A stretch of DNA of 64,000 nucleotides from Echinicola jeungdonensis (GTDB lineage: Bacteria; Bacteroidota; Bacteroidia; Cytophagales; Cyclobacteriaceae): positions 642,001 through 706,000 of the forward strand of contig NZ_JAUFQT010000001.1 of NCBI RefSeq assembly GCF_030409905.1. Reading direction: 5' to 3'. Positions 33,567-42,063 of this stretch are shown here, piece by piece. The notes under the pieces were generated by a model, which worked only from the letters and a program-made list of their open reading frames with translations, was not told where the DNA came from and ran no database searches. Positions within the stretch are counted from its first letter, which is position 1, and each line of letters opens with the position of its first letter. Both the position numbers and the translations under genes were made by a program.

Positions 33567-34550
33567 ATGTCTTCTATCTCCTCTATCACCAGCAAACACA
33601 AGAGCCATAGCTCCGCCACAATTAACCTGTCGCAGCAAATGGCAAAATACCAGCAACTGCGTCTGGAGGAAAAAAAATTACGGGAACGGGTGGATTATTT
33701 AGAAAAACAGGTCGCCCTAAAAGGCCCCTTGGCTGTAGAAGTTGATCTTGCCATGTTACTGAAAGAAGAAAGCAACAAATTGGCCTCACTACGTCAATCC
33801 CTTGATGCTAAAGAGAAGGAACTGGTAAAACTACAAGACCTACCTGAAGAGAATCGTTCAACCATACAAACAGAACGTCTGGAGCAATTGATCAGTGATT
33901 TAAGGGCAAAAGAAGAACAAGCTTTGATCCTTCAGGACAATATTAATTTTTTGGAAGAAAAACAGGCTCAATTCGGAATTGATGTCCAATTAAACTTATC
34001 CAATGAGCTAAAACTGGCCCGGGAAAGTTTAGAAAAGGTACAAAATCAACTGAAAGCCCTAAAAACGGAACTTGTGAACCAATGGCATTTTGACCCTGGC
34101 CAAATGGAGGATTTTGATTCCCTTGCCCAGGAAAAGATATTGGAATTGGCGGCAAAGCTGGTAGACCGTCGAGAGAAAGAGCTGGAAATGCAACGAAAAA
34201 CAGTGGGAGACCAATATAATGCCATGATAACCGATACCTTGGAAGAGCTCAGAAAAGCCGTGTTTTCGGGTGCTGGAAACGAGGTAATCCGCAAATCTCC
34301 AACGGAATGGGAAATTAAAATAAGGGGTAGTTTTGGAGGCGTATCAGTATCTTTCAATTTCAATCACAATAATCAACCTTCCTCCCTGATATGTACCCAT
34401 CGCCATCATGATGGCCATACACTTGCTAAGAGATCAACCGACTTATCCCGCCAAAACTTGATCAGATTATTTATGGATATTTTTTGGAAGAAAAAGAAAT
34501 GGTGGCATTTCTGGCACACCACTCCAACCCTGCCAGATAGCTGGAAATGA
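33567..34550 (+). CDS. Coiled-coil hypothetical protein, second of a two-gene unit
   Basis: This 327-residue protein starts at ATG 33567 (MSSISSITSKHKSHSSATIN). The frame open to 33540 overlaps the previous gene and is less likely. Residues about 25-185 are long coiled coils (LEEKKLRERVDYLEKQVALK, QTERLEQLISDLRAKEEQAL), and about 200-235 again (KLVDRREKELEMQRKTVGDQ). The C-terminal 90 residues form a compact basic/aromatic domain (IKIRGSFGGVSVSFNFNHNN, DIFWKKKKWWHFWHTTP). No family is recognised; a scaffold or partner of the preceding protein is the only inference. Confidence 0.65.
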   Translation: MSSISSITSKHKSHSSATINLSQQMAKYQQLRLEEKKLRERVDYLEKQVALKGPLAVEVDLAMLLKEESNKLASLRQSLDAKEKELVKLQDLPEENRSTIQTERLEQLISDLRAKEEQALILQDNINFLEEKQAQFGIDVQLNLSNELKLARESLEKVQNQLKALKTELVNQWHFDPGQMEDFDSLAQEKILELAAKLVDRREKELEMQRKTVGDQYNAMITDTLEELRKAVFSGAGNEVIRKSPTEWEIKIRGSFGGVSVSFNFNHNNQPSSLICTHRHHDGHTLAKRSTDLSRQNLIRLFMDIFWKKKKWWHFWHTTPTLPDSWK

Positions 34551-34705
34551 AACAGGAATTCTCATCAGAACTTTTTTAGCCTTTCAACCCTTAAAAATGT
34601 CACTCTCTCAGCGCTCCAAACTAACCGGGCCAGTTGATGGGGATTCCAAACCCTAAACCACTTACAGGGTTTGATGGCCCATCTCTGAATGCTTTCAAAA
34701 ACTAC
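34551..34705. other. Convergent intergenic spacer
   Basis: About 155 bases between the coiled-coil gene and the end of the epimerase gene. No gene or clear terminator was seen. Confidence 0.4.
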
Positions 34706-35421
34706 TCAAAAAATCTGCATCTCTTTAGAAGAGATAAACTTCACTTTTTCCCTTTCATCATTAAGGGCCTGGTGAACCATGGCTTTGGCTACTTTGTGAT
34801 CGTAGATGGGCTTATATTTTCTGAAAAGTCCCAAAGCAGTAATGGCTCCCGCTAACACCTTTCCCACATCTTCCCAAAGCGGGATTCCTTACGGTGTCCC
34901 AAAAGGATTGAAGGCCGGAAAATGCCCAGGTATTGAAATGGGATGACTTTCAGGTCTTCCTCCACTTCACCTTTTACCCGGTTGTAAAAGAATTTGGATA
35001 ATTGATCTGCCCCCAGAGCACTGACATACAAAAACTTGCTTGCTCCCCAGCTATAGGCCCAGCGGGCAAAGTTGATCACATAATCATGATCGATTTTATA
35101 AAATTTATCCCTGGACTTGGCTTTTCTGATGGTGGTCCCCAAAGCACAAAAAGCATGGATTACCGCTTCTTTATTTTCAAGGGCCCGGACGATGGCCTGG
35201 TTTTCCCCGCCAATATCCTTTTCCCTCAATTTGTCCAAAAGGCTTACCTGGTTGATCTGATCAAAATCCACCACCACCTGCACCAGCTTGGGATGCTTGA
35301 TGGCCAGTTCCCTTCGGGAAACAGATATCACCGCATCATAGGCTTTTTCCTGGAACAGTTGATGCAAAAGCTGCATCCCTATAAGTCCAGATCCCCCGGA
35401 AACTAATGCGATGGTCATCAT
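34706..35421 (-). pseudogene. NAD(P)-binding epimerase-like (HTATIP2-like) gene with a one-base frameshift
   Basis: The intact frame gives 189 residues: a Rossmann start TIALVSGGSGLIGMQLLHQL (GGxGxxG-type), AVIHAFCALGTTIRKAKSRD, and the family segment GASKFLYVSALGAD, ending FRPSILLGHRKESRFGKMWE-RC at a stop. Skipping one base in a G run (plus-strand CCC at 34873-34875) restores the expected tail EDVGKVLAGAITALGLFRKY, then KPIYDHKVAKAMVHQALNDE, ending at 34706. So the ancestral gene is about 238 codons. The lesion is in a homopolymer, so a sequencing error is as likely as a mutation. Members reduce or isomerise unknown sugar/lipid-type substrates. Confidence 0.8.
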
Positions 35422-35425
35422 GGTT

Positions 35426-36043
35426 CTAATTTTTGTTGGTCAAAAGGCTTAAAAACTCCTTTTCCAAGGTACTGTTTTTATCTTTTGCATACCACAGGTG
35501 AATGGACTTTTTGAACTCCTCCGAAGTCATGCTCTCAGGATTGGCTTTATAGTCCAACATTTTTTGTTGCACTACCTGCGGCCTTGGTCCCCAGGTAAAT
35601 TGCTCCTCTAAGGTATCCTCTTCCAAAGCCACCAATTTGGGAATGGACCTTCCCCCATTGGTCAGGTATTGGTCCATGACCCCGGGATTTTCATCCCTGA
35701 GTAAGTATCTTATTTTGATATTTTCGTTGTGGCTGGCAAGCTTTTCAATATAGGGGATGTTTTGGGCAGCATCCCCACACCAGGCTTCGGTCAGGACCAA
35801 CCAAACCTGTGGGCTGTCCACTTCTTGAATGGCTTCCTTGATTTCTTCGCCCACCTTGGCTGTCTTATCCCAGCGTTTCATCCTTTGGACATTAATGCGG
35901 GTATAGTCCAGCATAGTTTCGGAATGATTGTCCCCAGTGGTTTTATCCTCTTCCAAAAGTTGGTCAATCAAACCTCTGTAATCGGCATAATTCATTGCTT
36001 GGTCAATCAGCTCAGGACTGATCGAAGAAGTAATGGTACTCAT
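35426..36043 (-). CDS. Thioredoxin-family protein
   Basis: This 205-residue cytoplasmic thioredoxin-like fold has a variant active site in WLVLTEAWCGDAAQNIPYIE (WCGDAA, so only one Cys; the classical CxxC is missing), a later GGRSIPKLVALE with the cis-proline, and a charged C-terminal extension (ESMTSEEFKKSIHLWYAKDK). This Bacteroidota protein family is common, and its function is not defined. It precedes the epimerase gene by 4 bp, probably in one transcript. Confidence 0.85.
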   Translation of the reverse strand: MSTITSSISPELIDQAMNYADYRGLIDQLLEEDKTTGDNHSETMLDYTRINVQRMKRWDKTAKVGEEIKEAIQEVDSPQVWLVLTEAWCGDAAQNIPYIEKLASHNENIKIRYLLRDENPGVMDQYLTNGGRSIPKLVALEEDTLEEQFTWGPRPQVVQQKMLDYKANPESMTSEEFKKSIHLWYAKDKNSTLEKEFLSLLTNKN

Positions 36044-36082
36044 AAAATGGATTTTGGTTTTTCAGGAACTAACAAAAAGGAA

Positions 36083-36499
36083 CTACTCCTTAGTTCTCTC
36101 CCAATCCAAAAAATCTTGAATATCCTCCTGAATGCTTTTATAAACGGCCAACATTACCGTCACATCATCTATATAGCCCAAGCCCATGATAAAATCAGGA
36201 ATAATATCCAATGGGATTACAAAATACAAAAGTCCCAAAACCAATAGCACCAATGATTTTCGGGAAAACGCCCGATAATCATTGTGATAATAAGCTTTGA
36301 TCATGCGAACTAACACATAAATTTGCTCTTTTGCGTTTTGGAAATATGGGCTATGCGAAACTTGGTCCAGCTTCTCGGAAACCTGATGAAGCAACCTGTT
36401 TAATTTGGCTTTGTTTTCCGCAATGGCTGTAGCCTTTTGATGATAGAGAATTTTGGCCTTGTCCAAATAGGCCTCAGTATTTTCTTTCCAGTTTGACAT
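36083..36499 (-). CDS. YkvA-type DUF1232 membrane protein
   Basis: A 138-residue protein. A soluble helical first half precedes the DUF1232 core: KSLVLLVLGLLYFVIPLDII, then PDFIMGLGYIDDVTVMLAVY, two hydrophobic helices joined by PLD-IPD. The family is of unknown function and widely conserved. It lies 39 bp upstream of the thioredoxin gene in the same direction and 10 bp after the next gene, so a small operon is likely. Confidence 0.88.
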   Translation of the reverse strand: MSNWKENTEAYLDKAKILYHQKATAIAENKAKLNRLLHQVSEKLDQVSHSPYFQNAKEQIYVLVRMIKAYYHNDYRAFSRKSLVLLVLGLLYFVIPLDIIPDFIMGLGYIDDVTVMLAVYKSIQEDIQDFLDWERTKE

Positions 36500-36509
36500 A
36501 TACTTCTTT

Positions 36510-37031
36510 TTAAAAATAAACCCTGATTTCAGACTTTACTTTGTTTAATGCAAAAGCAATGCTATCGTTTTTTTGTTCCAAGGTGATCTCGAAAATCCTT
36601 TTGGCTAGGTCAATGCCCCGGGAATCCTGGTCTATATCCTGGGAAGCCCTATTGATAACGGTTACTATATCCTCCACGGCTTTTTTCACGGCTTCCCAGG
36701 TTTCATCGGAAAAATAAACCTGCTGGGAAAGGTTATGGTTAAACTCTTCCCGCACCTCTGAAAGCAGCAGACTGTGGAGTTCCGGTGCCGAATAAGCGTG
36801 ATTACTTACCCTTCTGACCAGGTTGTTTGGAGTCAGACGTTCCAATAACAGGCATAGCCTTTCACCTGCCTGCAACCTCACAGGGAGCACTTTTTCCATG
36901 TTTTTCGTTTTCAGCTCCACCAACTTCATATCCCTGTCCTTTTTTAAAAATGAGACAGTCACCACATACATGCCATATATGACCAGCCCTGCAGGCAAAA
37001 TAATTTTTAACAAATCGGTAAGGTATTCCAT
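36510..37031 (-). CDS. Membrane-anchored hypothetical protein
   Basis: A 173-residue protein with one N-terminal transmembrane helix (IILPAGLVIYGMYVVTVSFL, about 10-29) and a cytoplasmic helical body (LPVRLQAGERLCLLLERLTP, REEFNHNLSQQVYFSDETWE). It resembles uncharacterised Bacteroidota proteins (the DUF7935 type; name from memory). First gene of the small minus-strand group with YkvA and the thioredoxin-like protein. Confidence 0.65.
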   Translation of the reverse strand: MEYLTDLLKIILPAGLVIYGMYVVTVSFLKKDRDMKLVELKTKNMEKVLPVRLQAGERLCLLLERLTPNNLVRRVSNHAYSAPELHSLLLSEVREEFNHNLSQQVYFSDETWEAVKKAVEDIVTVINRASQDIDQDSRGIDLAKRIFEITLEQKNDSIAFALNKVKSEIRVYF

Positions 37032-37134
37032 TGCTTAAAATTTATTATACCCGAATATCTAAAATATTTCAAAGAGAAGTCGATAAAATGTCATTATTTT
37101 TGAACTTGAAAGCAATTTAATGACTTCTTAGGAT

Positions 37135-37458
37135 ATGCAAATTCCAATTTCCATCACCGACAAAGCCCATCAAGAGATACAAAACATCATGAGTACCAAG
37201 AACATTCCCTCCGAATACTCTCTCCGGGTTGGTGTAAAAGGCGGAGGCTGTGGGGGTATGGCTTATGCTTTGGGTTTCGACACAGCCAAAGATGGGGATC
37301 AGGAATTTGAGTACAGAGGCATTCCCATCCTGATCGAAAAAAGACATGTGATGTTCCTAATGGGCATGCAAGTTGATTTTTATGATGGCAACGATGCCCG
37401 GGGATTTACCTTTGTTAATCCTGATTTGCCCAAAAGACATGATGTGGAAGAGGGTTGA
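37135..37458 (+). CDS. IscA/HesB-family iron-sulfur protein variant
   Basis: A 107-residue A-type Fe-S carrier fold: ITDKAHQEIQNIMSTKNIPS, the first Cys in GVKGGGCGGMAYALGFDTAK, then EYRGIPILIEKRHVMFLMGM and DFYDGNDARGFTFVNPDLPK. Canonical IscA proteins end in NP.A...CGCG; here the C-terminal CxC is absent (PDLPKRHDVEEG), so the usual three-Cys site is incomplete. This is a known divergent subgroup in Bacteroidota, so it is presumably not a truncation. It probably binds a cofactor differently or acts in another step. Confidence 0.85.
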   Translation: MQIPISITDKAHQEIQNIMSTKNIPSEYSLRVGVKGGGCGGMAYALGFDTAKDGDQEFEYRGIPILIEKRHVMFLMGMQVDFYDGNDARGFTFVNPDLPKRHDVEEG

Positions 37459-37708
37459 TTGGGTACTGGCTACAAGGTATTAAGTACAAAGATTAAATGA
37501 TCTAAACTTATCGGGCAATAGTATTTTTTTGAAATATTTGGAATAAAAAGTAGTCGGTATTTTAGACCATATTGCATTTTTTTTCTTCTTTAGATTCTGA
37601 AAAAGATACTAAGTTAGATTATACAAAAGTGCCTCGGGAGAAAAATATTAACCAAGGTATTAAGAATTGAAATGGCATTTCACGCTATTTTAGACGAGTT
37701 TCAGTAAA

Positions 37709-38005
37709 ATGACAATTGTTATGGATAATCAGGTAGAAATCCAATATTGCACCCAATGCCGATGGATGCTAAGGGCCGCCTGGATGGGTCAAGAATTACT
37801 GACCACCTTTGAAAAAGAAATCAATGGACTTACCCTGAAACCCGGAACAGGTGGAATTTTTGAAGTAAAGGCCAACGGCAAATTAATCTGGTCAAGAAAA
37901 GAGGAAGGCCGATTTCCGGAAATCACCGAATTAAAACAATTGGTCAGGGATGTCATTGCCCCTGAAAAGGACCTGGGCCACTCAGACAGAAAGAAAAAGA
38001 GCTGA
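37709..38005 (+). CDS. SelT/SelW/Rdx-family thioredoxin-like protein
   Basis: This 98-residue Rdx fold protein has the active-site CxxC in IQYCTQCRWMLRAAWMGQEL at its N-terminus, a TFEKEINGLTLKPGTGGIFE sheet and KANGKLIWSRKEEGRFPEIT typical of SelW/Rdx proteins; the usual Cys is in place of selenocysteine. Presumed oxidoreductase acting on protein thiols. It is a stand-alone gene; an ATG four codons in (37724) is the alternative start. Confidence 0.9.
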   Translation: MTIVMDNQVEIQYCTQCRWMLRAAWMGQELLTTFEKEINGLTLKPGTGGIFEVKANGKLIWSRKEEGRFPEITELKQLVRDVIAPEKDLGHSDRKKKS

Positions 38006-38198
38006 TGGGTTTAAAACTTTAGCACTTAAACTGGGACCTGAAACTGAAGTTGGGAGATTTCGGAAAGTTTAGGCCCAAGTGATCAGGAAACTTGGACCAA
38101 TTTTACTTTCACATCCCTATTCCAAATAGAAAATACTTTCATTTTGACTAGTTTTGAATACCTATTAGGCAAGGAGGTATTTTGTTCCCCAACTGATC

Positions 38199-38921
38199 TC
38201 ACCTGACTTTTTTGAATTTTCTATCATAAAATTTCACCAGCTGATTCCGGGTAATCGGCTTGCCGTGCCCCAGGTAAAAGTGCTCGCAATTTTCAGACAG
38301 CAACTTTTCAAAACTCCCTTTTAAGTCCTTTAGATTGTCATGGAAGGGGGGATATTTTACCCTTGAATACCACATAACTCCCCCAATCAAAATCCCAGAA
38401 GCCACCATGTCCATGATGATAGCATTTCCATTTTCCAATACAACGGATAAGGATCCAGGGGTATGACCAGGAGTATGGATAACTTTCCCTGCAATCCCCC
38501 ATTGATTCAAATCATATTCCTCCTGATTTTTCAACAAAATATCCGGCTGCAGGGAATAGGTCTTCATATCTTTTATCAACCACCTGAAGGCATTCCAGGT
38601 CCAAAGGTTGGGTTTCAAAGTGGCTTGATTGGCTTGACCGGAAAGGTAAAAAGCTTCATCCAACTGATGTGCCAATACTGGGACCTTCAGCATCTTCTTG
38701 AGCTTCCCTGCACTTCCAAAATGATCCACATGACAATGGGTGACGATAATTAATTGAATATCACCTTTATCAATTCCCCTTTCTTTTAACTGATCCAGTA
38801 TCTTATGGGCACTATTGGGCAAGCCGGTATCAACCAGGATATGGCCCTTTTTGCCTTTGATAAGAAAGCAATTGATCATATCTGCAGGCAAAATGGAAAT
38901 GGGGAGAATATTTTCGTCCAT
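38199..38921 (-). CDS. MBL-fold metallo-hydrolase
   Basis: A 240-residue metallo-beta-lactamase fold: GHILVDTGLP, the metal motif IIVTHCHVDHFGSAGKLKKM (H-x-H-x-D-H), a second His in KVIHTPGHTPGSLSVVLENG, Asp in AIIMDMVA, and the last His in HFYLGHGKPI. All dinuclear-zinc ligands are visible. The substrate is unknown; such small enzymes hydrolyse esters, lactones or thioesters. It faces the Crp-like gene 57 bp upstream (same strand), which may regulate it. Confidence 0.88.
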   Translation of the reverse strand: MDENILPISILPADMINCFLIKGKKGHILVDTGLPNSAHKILDQLKERGIDKGDIQLIIVTHCHVDHFGSAGKLKKMLKVPVLAHQLDEAFYLSGQANQATLKPNLWTWNAFRWLIKDMKTYSLQPDILLKNQEEYDLNQWGIAGKVIHTPGHTPGSLSVVLENGNAIIMDMVASGILIGGVMWYSRVKYPPFHDNLKDLKGSFEKLLSENCEHFYLGHGKPITRNQLVKFYDRKFKKVR

Positions 38922-38978
38922 AGTTTTTTATTTTTTTTTAAAACTATGGGCACCAAAAGCCTAAAAAAATCACATATG

Positions 38979-39560
38979 TTATTTAATGTCCGCCCTGATC
39001 CTGCTAAGAGACTGGGGTTTTACCCCAATATAGGAGGCCAAATACTTTACAGGAATTTCCCCAACCAATTTGGGATCGGATTCCAATAATTTTTCATACC
39101 GTTCTGAAGCAGACCATTTTTGCATTCCCAAAAGTCTTTGCCCCATTTTGAGAATATATTTTTCATAGACCCCTTTACAGAATTCAGGCCAGTGCAGCAC
39201 TTCCTTGAATAAATTATTATATCCCTCCCTGGATATCTTTAATAACTCACAGGAGGTAACACATTGGATGTTTTCATGAGAAGGAATCTCTTTCAGAAAA
39301 CTTTCAAATGACGCCATTAAATCCCCTTCCCCTGCAAGGCTAGTTGTCACCTCCTCCCCTGTTTCATTGACATGATAGGTGCGGACATACCCTTTTACAA
39401 TAAAATACAAATGACGGGAGGTCTCCCCACTCTTCATTAAATGCTCATTTTTGCCTTTGGAAATAAAATTAAAAGAAGACTTGATCAATTCTTTTTCTGG
39501 GGGGGAAAGCTTTATTGAATTTTCAATTTTTTGCTCAAGCAAATAATGAGGATCTTTCAT
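38979..39560 (-). CDS. Crp/Fnr-family transcriptional regulator
   Basis: A 193-residue regulator with a cyclic-nucleotide-binding-like beta roll (KGKNEHLMKSGETSRHLYFI VKGYVRTYHVNETGEEVT, then GEGDLMASFESFLKEIPSHE) and a C-terminal winged helix (IPVKYLASYIGVKPQSLSRI RADIK). It is of the short Bacteroidota type. The ligand is unknown. It lies upstream of the MBL hydrolase on the same strand, so a local role is possible. Confidence 0.88.
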   Translation of the reverse strand: MKDPHYLLEQKIENSIKLSPPEKELIKSSFNFISKGKNEHLMKSGETSRHLYFIVKGYVRTYHVNETGEEVTTSLAGEGDLMASFESFLKEIPSHENIQCVTSCELLKISREGYNNLFKEVLHWPEFCKGVYEKYILKMGQRLLGMQKWSASERYEKLLESDPKLVGEIPVKYLASYIGVKPQSLSRIRADIK

Positions 39561-40026
39561 AAACTAAAAAAAGCAGCTAATTACAATCACCCAATATTAG
39601 TATATTTCCATGGGCAAACATAACATGTGAGTTTGAAATGATTTGTGACTAACCTTATTAGCTATTTAGAAATAATTAAATGAATCCCACAGGGATGCAC
39701 TTTCGGGCAATTATTGCATCCATATCAGAGCAAATCCCTAGGAGCAATAGCTGCTTAACCTCTAAAATCAAAATTCAGTATACTGAAAGAAGGCTTTTAA
39801 CCAGTTTTTAATAAAAAAAAGCGATTTTTTTTATTTCCTTATGAGCATTCAGCTTTCAACAATTGGACAGCCTCCGGTTCAGCAAATACATCAACCATAA
39901 TAATTATAACTATTTGGATTATCAGGTTTTTCAACTTGATGTATTATGACAATTAATTGGGTATTGATCAGTTTTTCATCCCACATCCATCATTGTTCTT
40001 TTTTAAGGTAAGAGAGAAATTTAGGA
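39561..40026. other. Divergent intergenic region
   Basis: About 465 AT-rich bases between the Crp-like gene and the small membrane protein. I see no gene. It should contain promoters for both directions; no clear operator was identified. Confidence 0.4.
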
Positions 40027-40353
40027 ATGAAATTAATTATAACCACTTTAATCGGCCTTCATGGCCTGATCCATATAATGGGATTTGTATCGGCTTTTCA
40101 CCTGGTAAAAATCCCTAATTCCCCCATGCAGATCAGCAGGCCTTGGGGAGTATTATGGATGTTGGCTTCCTTGTTGTTTTTCATAATGGCAGCAGGTTAT
40201 GTTTTGCAATGGGAAAATTGGAGCCTTTACGCTTCTTTAGCGATTATAGTCTCCCAAACCCTCATTTTCAAGTTTTGGAGGGATGCCAAATGGGGAACGC
40301 TGATCAATGTCCTTTTAGCCGTCTTATTGATTTATAACTTATATTTTTTCTAA
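40027..40353 (+). CDS. Small membrane protein
   Basis: A 108-residue integral membrane protein with three or four helices (LIITTLIGLHGLIHIMGFVS, WGVLWMLASLLFFIMAAGYV, LYASLAIIVSQTLIFKFW, LINVLLAVLLIYNLYFF). It resembles uncharacterised Bacteroidota proteins; no function is assigned. The next gene follows after 20 bp, so they are probably co-transcribed. Confidence 0.75.
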   Translation: MKLIITTLIGLHGLIHIMGFVSAFHLVKIPNSPMQISRPWGVLWMLASLLFFIMAAGYVLQWENWSLYASLAIIVSQTLIFKFWRDAKWGTLINVLLAVLLIYNLYFF

Positions 40354-40373
40354 GTCTTTAAAATACGTTTTAT

Positions 40374-41249
40374 ATGGGAGGACCTGTGGTGACAAAATCA
40401 AATAAATGGTATGGCATATCAATACTCTTGGGAATATTGGTTGTTGCTTCCAGTTTATTGGGCATTATTGATCCTAAAATTTACTCGCAGGAAACGGAAA
40501 ACTGGAAATTGCAGGCAATTGGCCAGGATATAGGCAATCTCTTTGCCGTAATTGTTTTTATTTTTAGCACCCATTTTTCAAGAAAAGGCTCCCGTTTTGC
40601 ATTTTTTGTCTGGACTGGATCCCATTTATATTTTATATATGCTTTCCTCCTTTATGCATTTTTTGTCCATTTCAATTACCTGTTTCTGGTTTATGTTTTG
40701 ATCCTGAGCCTTTCCTTCTTTTCCCTTTTGGCAGGATGGATAAAAATTGACTATAGCCCATCAATGCATCAAACTCCCCAAAAATGGTCAAAAATAACAG
40801 GGGTTTTTCTTATTGGAGTAGCCTGCCTTTTTGGGATATTGTGGTTGTCTGAGATCATTCCGGCAATCATTTCAGGTAAAACTCCGGAAAGTGCCCTGCT
40901 TGCTGGCTTGTTGGTCAATCCTGTTCAGGTTATCGACCTGGCATTTGTTCTGCCCGGAATGTTAATTACCGGTGTACAGCTATGGAACCAGAAGACCTTA
41001 GGTTTTCTTTTTTCAATTCCCTGGTTAAGTTTTGCAGCCCTGATGGGCTTGAGCCTTATGACCGTAATGGTAATTGAACTTGGTAATGATAATATGAATG
41101 CTTTGCCTTCCTTAATTTTGATGGGCATTATTGTTATTTTCAGTCTGATTTTGGCAGTAAGCATGAAAAAACATGGCCCTGAAGATAACTGGGAAAATCA
41201 ACTAGGAACTCAATATTATACTTCAAGAATTGGAGATCGCCAAAAATGA
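40374..41249 (+). CDS. Multi-pass membrane protein
   Basis: A 291-residue protein with about seven to eight hydrophobic segments (WYGISILLGILVVASSLLGI, GNLFAVIVFIFSTHFS, LYFIYAFLLYAFFVHFNYLF, VFLIGVACLFGILWLSEIIP, ALPSLILMGIIVIFSLILAV). No recognised family. Its last residues overlap the start of a TolC-family remnant in another frame (41205 on), so the original C-terminus or the downstream gene was altered by a deletion. Partner of the preceding small membrane protein. Confidence 0.75.
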   Translation: MGGPVVTKSNKWYGISILLGILVVASSLLGIIDPKIYSQETENWKLQAIGQDIGNLFAVIVFIFSTHFSRKGSRFAFFVWTGSHLYFIYAFLLYAFFVHFNYLFLVYVLILSLSFFSLLAGWIKIDYSPSMHQTPQKWSKITGVFLIGVACLFGILWLSEIIPAIISGKTPESALLAGLLVNPVQVIDLAFVLPGMLITGVQLWNQKTLGFLFSIPWLSFAALMGLSLMTVMVIELGNDNMNALPSLILMGIIVIFSLILAVSMKKHGPEDNWENQLGTQYYTSRIGDRQK

Positions 41250-41891
41250 AGTCAGGGTTAGAAAAGGAGAATATTTGCCCTTTGTAGATCTGAAAGCCGG
41301 TGCAGAAACCGAAAAGGTCGGCAGATATACCAGCCAGTGAGCCAATGATGCTAACACCGAAATCAAACCGGGAAGAGAATTTCCCGAACCTTTACCGGAT
41401 TTCCTTGTGGGGGCTTTTGCCAATTGGGAAATGGATAACTGGCATAAACTGCGTAATGCTAAAAAGTCCGCCTTTGCTGAATACTTGGCCACCATAGAAG
41501 GGAAAAATTTTATGGTGACCAACCTGGTGGCAGAGATCGCCAATTCCTATTATGAATTGCTGGCGCGGGACAATCAGCTCACCATCGTAAAAAGAAATAT
41601 TGATATCCAGAGCAATGCATTGGAAGTCGTTAGACTTCAAAAAGATGCTGCAAAGGTTACCGAATTGGCTGTCAAAAAATTTGAAGCAGAGGTATTCCAT
41701 ACCAAAAGCCTTCAATATGATATCCTGCAAAAAATCACAGAAACAAAAACAAGTTAAACTTTCTGGTAGGCAGGTACCCACAACCCATCTCAAGAAGCAC
41801 AGATGATTTCAGTGAAATGGTTGAAACCAAACAACAGCAAATGAGTGCTAAAGTCAACATTTACCAAGCCCTGGGGGGTGGATGGAAATGA
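41205..41891 (+). pseudogene. TolC-family outer-membrane efflux protein remnant
   Basis: In-frame protein sequence ELNIILQELEIAKNEVRVRK, GEYLPFVDLKAGAETEKVGR, then a stop (TGA near 41338), FPEPLPDFLVGAFANWEMDN and EYLATIEGKNFMVTNLVAEI matches the coiled-coil hairpins of CusC/TolC-type proteins. After another shift near 41757 come LVGRYPQPI and VNIYQALGGGW, the characteristic end of the family. The 5' half is missing. No adjacent RND or MFP gene remains, so it is a relic of a lost efflux operon. Confidence 0.8.
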
Positions 41892-41952
41892 TTTAAACAG
41901 GGGAAATTGATAGGCTTTTACTTAAGATAATTACCAGCATCAGCCAAACTAA

Positions 41953-41987
41953 AAACCATTTTGCAGGGTTGCGAAATGGTTTTTTTA
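41953..41987. terminator. Hairpin terminator
   Basis: AAACCATTT (41953-41961) pairs with AAATGGTTT (41974-41982) around a 12-nt loop, followed by T6 on the plus strand and preceded by A runs. It can work in both directions between the TolC remnant and DUF5996. Confidence 0.75.
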
Positions 41988-42063
41988 TTCATTATCAAAA
42001 GAACCAAATTAAGTTAGAAAGATTGAAAAGTTATAATAGCCATATTAAAGATATGGGTAAATC

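Noticed and set aside
37135..37458. Frameshift as the cause of the missing CxC in the IscA-like protein
   Set aside because: None of the other reading frames after the stop region encodes a Cys-x-Cys tail, so a shift does not restore it.
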